Of a stretch of DNA of 5,878 bases, positions 1 through 5,424 are shown in pieces. Numbering within the stretch: the stretch's first letter is position 1; every line of letters begins with the position of its first letter. The position numbers and the translations under genes are program-made. Under the pieces are notes generated by a model. It was not told the DNA's origin. It worked only from the letters and a program-made list of their open reading frames with translations, and searched no databases. This DNA comes from Chloroflexi bacterium RBG_16_57_11 (GTDB lineage: Bacteria; Chloroflexota; Anaerolineae; Anaerolineales; UBA4823): contig MGNS01000060.1 of NCBI GenBank assembly GCA_001795165.1, forward strand, positions 3,284 to 9,161. Direction: 5' to 3'.

Positions 1-261
1 AACGGTGTCCATATGAGCGTTCCACATCATGGTGCGACCACCGCCCCGTCCAGCCCGCCGGCCAATCACGTTTACACGTCCTGGGGCGACTTCATCCACG
101 CTCACCGCCAGATCTAACGCCTGCATCGCTTCGGCCAGATAGGCGCCAATCTGAGCTTCTCCTGGCCCGTCGGGCACCAGAGAGGAGTTGATCGAGTTGA
201 TCGAAACCAGGTCGCTGAGCGTTTGGGTGAGATACGCTTTGTCGATGGTCGGTTCAAGCAT
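1..261 (-). CDS. M20-family zinc metallohydrolase (ArgE/DapE/YgeY-like), N-terminal part
   Basis: The first 87 residues of a cytoplasmic M20 (ArgE/DapE/carboxypeptidase G2-type) hydrolase are visible; the gene runs off the left edge. Translating the minus strand from ATG at 261 gives an open frame to base 1. It has the family N-terminus: a LVSINSIN segment at residues 18-25, GEAQIGAYL at 34-42, a GRVNVIGR strand at 61-68 and, at the cut, NAHMDTV (81-87). His83 and Asp85 are the expected first zinc ligand and adjacent catalytic Asp of the HxD motif. GGAG at 273-270 lies 8 bases before the ATG, and the start is 20 bases after the xdhC-like stop, so the two genes are probably co-transcribed. Family members cleave amide bonds of N-acyl amino acids or small peptides with one or two zinc or cobalt ions. 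The substrate cannot be told from this piece. Ala82 replaces the more usual Gly (NGHMDTV). Confidence 0.85.
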   Translation of the reverse strand, partial: MLEPTIDKAYLTQTLSDLVSINSINSSLVPDGPGEAQIGAYLAEAMQALDLAVSVDEVAPGRVNVIGRRAGRGGGRTMMWNAHMDTV

Positions 262-269
262 TTGGACGT

Positions 270-273
270 CTCC
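270..273 (-). promoter_or_regulatory. Ribosome binding site of the M20 hydrolase gene
   Basis: GGAG on the minus strand, 8 bases upstream of ATG at 261 and inside the 20-base gap after the upstream stop codon. It supports 261 as the start of this edge-truncated gene. Confidence 0.7.
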
Positions 274-281
274 AAAAAGAA

Positions 282-1301
282 TTAATCATGGCTTGCTGCA
301 ACGACTTCGGCGAGGATGGACAGGGCAATCTCTTCCGGAGTTTGAGCGCCAATATTCAGGCCGATCGGTCCGTGAAGACGCGACAAAAGCGCCGGATCAA
401 GGCCAGCTGCCAGCAGCCGCTCCCGACGGGCGGCTTGCGTCTTCTGGCTGCCCAAGGCCCCGACATAAAATGCAGCGCTGGGCAAGGCGGCTTGCAACCC
501 CGGGTCGTCCAGCTTAGGATCATGGGTTAACATGGCGATGGCGGTGCGGGGGGTGATCTCGATCTGGGCCAAGGCTTCATCCGGCCAGGCCTGGATCAAC
601 TGGTCGGCGTGTGGGAAGCGCTCATGGCTGCCAAAGGCGCGGCGCGGGTCGATCACGATCGTGCGGTAGCCCAGGGTCCTGGCCAGCGTTGCCAGGGCGA
701 TGGCGATATGCACCCCGCCGATCATCACCAGGCTGGGCGGGGGAAGATAGACTTCGCAGAAGACTTCCGCCTGCGGGATTTCCACCCTTCCCGAGCGGCC
801 TGCCTGAAGCGCCTCGAGCGCCGCATGGAGGGTAGGTGATAAATACTCGGAATCCAATTTACCTTCATAACTCCCATCCGGGCGTACGATCAGGCTTTTT
901 CCGATTGTCGGCTGGGGTCCTTTTAGTTGGGTGGCAATGGCGAAGGCGTCTTCATGTGCAATCGCCTCGTACGTTGCCCGGTAGACTATCCTGTCGAGAA
1001 GGTTGACGAACACATCGATCTGCCCGCCGCAGGCCAGCCCCACCTCCCAGGCGGTTTCGTCGGAGACGCCAAAGTGCAATAATTGTGGCTGGCCGGTTTT
1101 CAGCACCATTAAAGCGGTTTCGGCGACTGCCCCCTCCACACACCCGCCGCTCACCGACCCGGCGATCTCGCCTGCTGCTGTGACCGCCATCTTGGCCCCA
1201 ACCCGGCGGGGTGACGAGCCCCAAGTCTGGATTACTGTGGCCAGGGCGACGGTTTTATCTTCTTCGAACCAGCGATCAAGGTCTTGGAGAATATCGCGCA
1301 T
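282..1301 (-). CDS. XdhC/CoxI-family molybdenum-hydroxylase maturation protein
   Basis: A complete 339-residue XdhC/CoxI-family protein. The N-terminal domain carries VSGGCVEG (residues 50-57, Cys54) and GLACGGQIDVF (88-98, Cys91), both characteristic of the family. The C-terminal half is the Rossmann-like XdhC domain, with a VHIAIALATLARTLGYRTIVIDPR-type strand-helix-strand (about 197-220), YVGALGSQKT (279-288) and a closing IGLNIGAQTPEEIALSILAE (313-332). Characterised members bind molybdenum cofactor and help sulfurate and insert it into xanthine dehydrogenase-type enzymes in the cytoplasm. No hydroxylase subunit is visible here; the gene lies 75 bases after larC and 20 bases before an M20 hydrolase. 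GGAAGG at 1313-1308 stands 6 bases before the ATG and supports the start. The family call is firm. Whether it still serves a molybdoenzyme, or has been recruited elsewhere, is open, so I give no gene symbol. Confidence 0.93.
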   Translation of the reverse strand: MRDILQDLDRWFEEDKTVALATVIQTWGSSPRRVGAKMAVTAAGEIAGSVSGGCVEGAVAETALMVLKTGQPQLLHFGVSDETAWEVGLACGGQIDVFVNLLDRIVYRATYEAIAHEDAFAIATQLKGPQPTIGKSLIVRPDGSYEGKLDSEYLSPTLHAALEALQAGRSGRVEIPQAEVFCEVYLPPPSLVMIGGVHIAIALATLARTLGYRTIVIDPRRAFGSHERFPHADQLIQAWPDEALAQIEITPRTAIAMLTHDPKLDDPGLQAALPSAAFYVGALGSQKTQAARRERLLAAGLDPALLSRLHGPIGLNIGAQTPEEIALSILAEVVAASHD

Positions 1302-1307
1302 CCATCA

Positions 1308-1313
1308 CCTTCC
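1308..1313 (-). promoter_or_regulatory. Ribosome binding site of the XdhC-family gene
   Basis: GGAAGG on the minus strand, 6 bases before ATG at 1301. Two other ATGs nearby (1315 and 1305) are out of frame, so this site fixes the start at 1301. Confidence 0.65.
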
Positions 1314-1326
1314 ATTGACTCACATT

Positions 1327-1361
1327 TGGATCGAGTTAACAATCCCGACGGCTCGAATCCA
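1327..1361 (-). repeat. Imperfect inverted repeat between larC and the XdhC-family gene
   Basis: TGGATTCGAG on the minus strand (1361-1352) faces CTCGATCCA (1335-1327), giving a 9-pair stem with one bulged base and a 16-base loop. It fills much of the 75-base gap between larC and the next gene. No T-run follows, so it is not a convincing intrinsic terminator. It could be a processing or attenuation hairpin, or chance. Confidence 0.3.
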
Positions 1362-1376
1362 GATCGCTCCTGAACC

Positions 1377-2768
1377 CTAAGAAACATCCAAGGGGACAGG
1401 AGATTCCTTGAGGGTTTGCCAGGCAGCCTGGCGAGCTGCTGCCAGGACGTCTTTCAATGGGATATCCAGCCTGCGGGCCAGGTCCCGGCAATCTTCGTAT
1501 TCCGGCTTGATGTTGACGATCCTGGCGCCCAGCCTGGCTACCTTTACATGAATTGGTCCGTAGGGTGTTTGCACCATGGTAATCTCGCGTTGCAGCATGC
1601 GCTTGGTCACCTCATATGTGCGCACGCCGATCGAGGTCGACTCGGTGAAGATGATCTGCAGCAGGTCATCCAGGGATGACGGGTAGGCCAGCACATGCAG
1701 CATCAAGCCGGGCCGGTTCTTCTTCATCTGCACCGGGATCAAAAGCACGTCCAACGCGCCGGCTGTCGAAAGCTTATCCGTCAAGGCTTCGAAGAGCTCT
1801 GGCTCCATGTCATCGATGGCAGTTTCGAGCACTACAGCCGGGCTTTCATGATAACCGGCCGGTCCAACCGGGTACTGGTGTTGTTCAGGATGCGGGTCGC
1901 GCCTCTGGCTAACGGACAGAGCAGCGTCGGATTGGTTCTGCTTGGAAGACTCGCTCAAGGCTTCGCCCAGGAAAATCCGCAGCGTGTTGGGAAAGTCCCG
2001 CTCCCGCCGGCCGGCTCCGTAGCCCACCGCCTGGACGCTCATGAGCGGCATCGGGCCGTAACCGCTGGCAAGGCTGGTGAGAATCGCTGCCCCGGTGGGT
2101 GTGACCAGCTCGCCGTGCGTCTCGCTGGTGTATGCCGGGACGCCGGTGATCAACCGGGCAGTCGCCGGCGCGGGGACGGGCAGCAGGCCGTGTTGGCTGT
2201 GTACAAATCCTGACCCGAGGTGCAGCGGGGAAGCGTAGATCGCCTCGATCTCCAATTGCTCCAGGGCGATCGCCGATCCGACCACATCGATGATGGCGTC
2301 CACACCACCCACTTCGTGGAAATGTACCTGCCCCACTGGTATGCCGTGTACCTGGCTCTCAGCCTGGCCAAGCCGGGTAAAGATGCGCCTCGCCGTGTTC
2401 TTTACACGATCTGAAAGCTGGCTGTTTTGAATCAGCTCCAGGATCTCGTTCAGGCTGCGGTGGCTTTCTCCGGGATCGTGAGTATGGGCCTCAGCAGGCT
2501 TGGCGGGAGGGCTTTCCTCCGGTTGGTCAATCTCGATGTATTCCGAGTCGGCCAGGCGCGAACCGGCGTCATGCTCCAGGATTACGCTAAACTGTACTGC
2601 CTGGATGCCGCTTTTTTTCACCTTCCGGGTTTCCAGCCGGTAGCCTTCCACAGGCAGCTTGCGCAACTCACCTGCCAGCCATTGTGCGTCGACGCCCAGG
2701 TCGATCAACGCCCCCAGGGTCATATCGCCACTGATCCCTGCGAAGCAGTCGAAATAAGCAATTTTCAT
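1377..2768 (-). CDS. larC: LarC, CTP-dependent nickel insertion into the NPN cofactor
   Basis: A complete 463-residue LarC (nickel-pincer nucleotide cyclometallase). The family enzyme uses CTP to insert nickel into pyridinium-3,5-bisthiocarboxylate mononucleotide, the last step of NPN synthesis in the cytoplasm. Visible motifs are FDCFAGISGDM (residues 6-16), VHFHEVGGVDAIIDVVG (148-164), HGELVTPTGAAIL (218-230), ETAIDDMEPE (315-324), KKNRPG (349-354), STSIGVR (377-383) and KPEYEDC (421-427). The His-rich stretch often seen in LarC is short here (HTHDPGESH, 95-103). A hydrophilic Gln/Ser/Pro linker (about 271-309) joins the two halves. In Lactiplantibacillus plantarum these halves are larC1 and larC2, joined by a programmed frameshift; here one frame is open throughout. 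The start overlaps the larE stop as ATGA (2768-2765) with no clear Shine-Dalgarno site, so translation is probably coupled to larE. Confidence 0.96.
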   Translation of the reverse strand: MKIAYFDCFAGISGDMTLGALIDLGVDAQWLAGELRKLPVEGYRLETRKVKKSGIQAVQFSVILEHDAGSRLADSEYIEIDQPEESPPAKPAEAHTHDPGESHRSLNEILELIQNSQLSDRVKNTARRIFTRLGQAESQVHGIPVGQVHFHEVGGVDAIIDVVGSAIALEQLEIEAIYASPLHLGSGFVHSQHGLLPVPAPATARLITGVPAYTSETHGELVTPTGAAILTSLASGYGPMPLMSVQAVGYGAGRRERDFPNTLRIFLGEALSESSKQNQSDAALSVSQRRDPHPEQHQYPVGPAGYHESPAVVLETAIDDMEPELFEALTDKLSTAGALDVLLIPVQMKKNRPGLMLHVLAYPSSLDDLLQIIFTESTSIGVRTYEVTKRMLQREITMVQTPYGPIHVKVARLGARIVNIKPEYEDCRDLARRLDIPLKDVLAAARQAAWQTLKESPVPLDVS

Positions 2769-3622
2769 AGCTTTTGATCGATTACAGCGAACGGGATCAA
2801 ACCCGTGGAAATGGCAGGTTCGTTCAGGCTACCGCGCCGGTATCCTGCCAGGTCAAGCGCGATGTACTTAAAGCCGAGCTGGCGAAAGCGCTCCACAATG
2901 CTTTGCGCGTGCTTTAGCAAGTCGCCCATTTCATCCTCGGCGATTTCGATCCGGGCAATCGTATCGTGATGGCGGACGCGATATTGTTGAAAACCCAGCT
3001 CCCACAAGTAATCCTCAGCCTCTTCCACCTGAGATAGCTTTTCTATCGTGATCTCCGCGCCGTAGGGAAAGCGCGAAGACAGGCAGGCCGAGGCCGGTTT
3101 ATCCCACACCGGCAGGTCGAAGCGCTGCGCCAGCTGGCGAATTTCCTGCTTGCCCAGTCTGGCCTCTTTCAGCGGCGAGCACACGCCGAACTCTCTGGCA
3201 GCATTGGATCCGGGACGAAAGTCGCTGTTGTCATCCAGGTTTTCGCCGTAGCAGATCGCCTTATAGCCCTGCTCCTGAGCCATCCGCTCGATCTCGGTGA
3301 AGGTCTCCACTTTGCAGAAATAGCAGCGCTCCAATGGGTTTGCGGTGTAGCGCGGATTTTCCATTTCGTGGCTATTAAACACGATGTGACGAATGCCAAT
3401 CTTCTGCGCCAGCCGCCTGGCCTCCGCCAGCTCCCGCCGCGGCAAGGATGGCGAGTCGGCGGTCATGGCGATGGCTCGCTCGCCCAGCGCCTGGTGCGCC
3501 GCATATGCCAGCAGGGCGCTGTCCACACCACCAGAAAGGGCAATCACGGCGCTCTCCAGCTCCGCCAGATTTTGCAGCAAGTGCTGATATTTTGTGTCAA
3601 GGTCCGAATTCGATACCGACAT
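2765..3622 (-). CDS. larE: LarE, ATP-dependent sulfur transferase for NPN cofactor
   Basis: A PP-loop ATPase of 285 residues, normal length for LarE. In the family it adenylates the carboxylates of pyridinium-3,5-dicarboxylate mononucleotide and replaces them with thiocarboxylates. The PP-loop is SGGVDS (30-35). NPLERCYFCK (95-104), YGENLDDNSDFRPG (125-138), KPASACLSSRFPYG (175-188) and DLAGYRRGSLNE (257-268) are family signatures. Cys180 in ACLSSR matches the sacrificial Cys176 of the L. plantarum enzyme, and I see no further cysteine after it, which fits the sacrificial type better than the [4Fe-4S]-bearing type. A longer frame opens at 3670, but I chose ATG at 3622: it has GAAAGG 9 bases upstream, starts 13 bases after the larB stop, and matches the usual short N-terminus before the PP-loop. 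The gene ends in an ATGA overlap with larC. Confidence 0.95.
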   Translation of the reverse strand: MSVSNSDLDTKYQHLLQNLAELESAVIALSGGVDSALLAYAAHQALGERAIAMTADSPSLPRRELAEARRLAQKIGIRHIVFNSHEMENPRYTANPLERCYFCKVETFTEIERMAQEQGYKAICYGENLDDNSDFRPGSNAAREFGVCSPLKEARLGKQEIRQLAQRFDLPVWDKPASACLSSRFPYGAEITIEKLSQVEEAEDYLWELGFQQYRVRHHDTIARIEIAEDEMGDLLKHAQSIVERFRQLGFKYIALDLAGYRRGSLNEPAISTGLIPFAVIDQKL

Positions 3623-3631
3623 AAGCGTCAA

Positions 3632-3637
3632 CCTTTC
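3632..3637 (-). promoter_or_regulatory. Ribosome binding site that decides the larE start
   Basis: GAAAGG on the minus strand, 9 bases before ATG at 3622 and overlapping the larB TGA stop (3638-3636). It favours the 285-residue LarE over a 301-residue form from ATG at 3670, which would overlap larB by 35 bases. Confidence 0.6.
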
Positions 3638-4415
3638 ATACCGGGAAACAGGAAAGATCGCCTTCTTCATGCAGTTGGTTCATCAGGCTGGCAGCGAAGC
3701 CGGCGCCAAAGCCGTTATCGATGTTGACCACGGTGACGCCGGATGCGCAGGAATTGAGCATCCCCAGCAGCGCCGCCAGGCCGCCAAAGCTGGCCCCATA
3801 GCCAATGCTGGTTGGCACGGCGATCACCGGCCGCTTTACCAGGCCACCCACCACGCTGGGCAAAGCGCCTTCCATCCCGGCGACCACAATCAGCACGGTG
3901 GCGGTCTGAATGCCCTGGATATGGGCTAATAAACGATGCAAACCGGCAACGCCAACGTCGTACAGGCGCTCCACCCGGTTGCCCATCACCTCCGCGGTAA
4001 TCACCGCTTCTTCGGCGACCGGCAGATCGGAGGTCCCCGCGCTGACCACCAGGATAGTGCCCTTCCGCTTGGGCAGCGGCTGTGGCTCGTAAACCATCAC
4101 TCGAGCCAGTTCTTCATAGCGTATGCCAGGTACGGCGGCTTGCACGGCCCGGTACACCTCTGGCGAAGCGCGCGTTGCCAGCACCGGACCGGCGCCTTGG
4201 GTCAGGCGCTGTAAGATGCCAAGGATGTGCTCAAGACGCTTGCCTTCACAATATACCACCTCGGGGAAGCTGTTGCGTAACGTGCGATGGGAGTCGATTT
4301 TTGCATAACCCAGGTCGATGAAGGGCAGCTTCTGCAAGGCCTCAAGCGCCTGGTCGATGTCGGTCTGGCCATCCCTGACCCGGCTTAATAGCTCGCGAAG
4401 GTGATTTTCATCCAT
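3636..4415 (-). CDS. larB: LarB, NaAD carboxylase/hydrolase starting NPN cofactor synthesis
   Basis: A complete 259-residue LarB. The family enzyme carboxylates C5 of the nicotinic acid ring of nicotinic acid adenine dinucleotide and cleaves the phosphoanhydride, giving pyridinium-3,5-dicarboxylate mononucleotide plus AMP. The N-terminal LarB region (1-115) includes FIDLGYAKIDSHRTLRNSFPE-type sequence (about 32-52) and EVVYCEGK (52-59). The C-terminal PurE/AIR-carboxylase-like domain begins at ILVVSAGTSDLPVAEEA (121-137), followed by VVAGMEGALPSVVGG (177-191), VPTSIGYGASFGG (200-212) and LNSCASG (220-226). Cys223 corresponds to Cys221 of the L. plantarum enzyme, which attacks the nicotinic ring. 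It is the first gene of the larB-larE-larC run and lies below a promoter-like element. The start at 4415 has only a weak GGGA-like site close upstream, but no better ATG fits the conserved N-terminus. Confidence 0.96.
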   Translation of the reverse strand: MDENHLRELLSRVRDGQTDIDQALEALQKLPFIDLGYAKIDSHRTLRNSFPEVVYCEGKRLEHILGILQRLTQGAGPVLATRASPEVYRAVQAAVPGIRYEELARVMVYEPQPLPKRKGTILVVSAGTSDLPVAEEAVITAEVMGNRVERLYDVGVAGLHRLLAHIQGIQTATVLIVVAGMEGALPSVVGGLVKRPVIAVPTSIGYGASFGGLAALLGMLNSCASGVTVVNIDNGFGAGFAASLMNQLHEEGDLSCFPV

Positions 4416-4477
4416 ATGATCCCATAGATATCCGATGCTCGTTTAAACGCCGAGGTTTTGTTGATCCGCGCTTCTCG

Positions 4478-4506
4478 ATTATACCTATTTTACAGCGCAT
4501 CTTACA
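4478..4506 (-). promoter_or_regulatory. Predicted sigma70-type promoter for larB-larE-larC
   Basis: The minus strand has a perfect TATAAT at 4483-4478. At 17-base spacing the -35 position (4506-4501) reads TGTAAG, a poor match to TTGACA, and there is no extended -10 TG. Initiation would fall near 4471, giving a leader of about 55 bases. A perfect -10 with a weak -35 would fit a promoter needing an activator, but this is inference. Confidence 0.5.
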
Positions 4507-4528
4507 CAACTGGCTAAAGCCATGTGTA
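4503..4528 (-). repeat. Imperfect hairpin over the larB promoter -35 region
   Basis: On the minus strand TACACA plus TGGC, a TTTA loop, then GCCA, a two-base GT bulge and TGTGTA: 10 pairs in two blocks. It lies 63 bases past the ATPase stop codon and touches the predicted larB -35. It lacks a following T-run, so it is at best a weak terminator for the ATPase transcript. It could instead be an operator dyad or an RNA-stabilising 3' hairpin. Confidence 0.45.
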
Positions 4529-4590
4529 GGTTACCGAGTTCCGGACCCCGCTATGGCTGGTGTATCGTATGGCGAACGGGTAAGGCAAAT

Positions 4591-5424
4591 TTACCCTAAT
4601 TTATCGTATTGTGCAAGCATCCCCTCAATCGTGAGCGTCCCGGGGTCGAAGCCCATGTCCACCGCACACTGCGCCAGCTGGGTGATCTGCGGCGGCTCCA
4701 GAAAAGTTTGCTTCAGCAGATCGGCGCGGGTGAAGACCTGGCTGGTGGGACCATCGGCCAGGATGCACCCCTGACCCATAGCAATCACACGCCGGGCGTA
4801 CTGCGCCACGATCGGCATATCGTGGGTGATGATGATGATAATATGCCCATGGTGCTCGTTCAAATCTCGCAGGAAATCCATGATCTCGAACGATTGGCGG
4901 GCGTCCTGACCAGTGGTTGGCTCATCCACGATAATCAGCTTCGGGCGCAACGCCAGGATCGAGGCGATGGCAACTCTCTGCCGCAGCCCTTTCGACAAGA
5001 AGAATGGATGCTCGGTAAAGTACTCCTTCGGCAGCCCAACCACCTTGGCCGCTTCCTCCACGCGCTCTCTCACCTGGTCACCTGGCAATTGGATGTTGCG
5101 CGGTCCATAAGCGATCTCATCCCAGCAATTGCTATTAAAAAGCTGGTGGTCAGGGTTCTGAAAGACATAGCCTACCCGCCGCACCATTTGCACGATCGGC
5201 GTGGTTCTGGAATTCAGCCCGTCCACAATGACATCGCCGCTGGTCGGCTTGAACAGACCGTTCAGACACTTGGACAGAGTGGTCTTGCCTGAGCCGTTCT
5301 GTCCGATGAAAGCCAGGAACTCGCCCTCTTTGATGTCGAGATTGATCTCCTTCAGCGCCTGAGTGCCATCAGGATAGCTATAGTTAAGATTAATCACCTG
5401 AAGGAATTGATTCTGGTTGCTCAT
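4591..5424 (-). CDS. ECF-type ABC transporter ATP-binding protein (EcfA-like), second of a pair
   Basis: A complete 277-residue ABC ATPase. Motifs in order: Walker A GQNGSGKT (41-48), Q-loop YVFQNPDHQLF (86-96, Gln89), signature LSKGLRQR (143-150), Walker B LIIVDEPTTG (163-172, Glu168 as catalytic base) and H-loop ITHD (199-202, His201). The VFQNPDxQLF Q-loop and the length are typical of EcfA ATPases of energy-coupling-factor importers (vitamins, nickel, cobalt). The C-terminal tail (about 240-277), with EPPQITQLA, also fits. The signature departs from LSGGQ: it reads LSKGL. The start overlaps the upstream ATPase stop as ATGA (5424-5421), with GGGGAG at 5435-5430 five bases before it. Two coupled, distinct ATPase genes point to an EcfA/EcfA' heterodimer. 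The EcfT and substrate-binding S subunits are outside the window, so the substrate is unknown. Confidence 0.9.
   Translation of the reverse strand: MSNQNQFLQVINLNYSYPDGTQALKEINLDIKEGEFLAFIGQNGSGKTTLSKCLNGLFKPTSGDVIVDGLNSRTTPIVQMVRRVGYVFQNPDHQLFNSNCWDEIAYGPRNIQLPGDQVRERVEEAAKVVGLPKEYFTEHPFFLSKGLRQRVAIASILALRPKLIIVDEPTTGQDARQSFEIMDFLRDLNEHHGHIIIIITHDMPIVAQYARRVIAMGQGCILADGPTSQVFTRADLLKQTFLEPPQITQLAQCAVDMGFDPGTLTIEGMLAQYDKLG

Larger units (their letters stand above)
4416..4590. other. Intergenic region between the ECF ATPase gene and larB
   Basis: This is the only gap of more than 100 bases in the window. It separates the ATPase pair from larB and marks the likely boundary between two transcription units. 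It holds an imperfect hairpin (4503-4528) and a promoter-like element ending in TATAAT (4483-4478), described separately. I found no convincing small gene, tRNA or riboswitch. The predicted larB leader is about 55 bases and contains the 8-base palindrome GTTTAAAC (4441-4448), probably by chance. Confidence 0.6.

Noticed and set aside
185..202. Perfect 9-base tandem duplication (GAGTTGATC twice) in the M20 gene, encoding a repeated Ser-Ile-Asn.
   Set aside because: The M20 family normally has a Ser-Ile-Asn-Ser-Val-Asn-like stretch of the same length here, so no insertion has occurred; the repeat is a product of ordinary family sequence.
3623..3670. Upstream ATG at 3670 giving a 301-residue LarE.
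   Set aside because: The 16 extra residues do not resemble LarE, the start would overlap larB by 35 bases, and ATG at 3622 has a good ribosome binding site.
4416..4470. Riboswitch in the larB leader.
   Set aside because: The leader is only about 55 bases and shows no recognisable multi-helix fold or known nickel/cobalt or NAD riboswitch core.
4503..4528. Intrinsic terminator for the ATPase operon.
   Set aside because: The stem is interrupted by a two-base bulge and no T-run follows on the minus strand, so I list it only as a hairpin.
4609..5292. Long open frame on the plus strand (227 codons) opposite the second ATPase gene.
   Set aside because: It is antisense to a clearly conserved ABC ATPase, has no recognisable domain, and is explained by the codon use of the real gene. 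The same applies to the plus-strand frames at 1003-1380 and 1695-2213.
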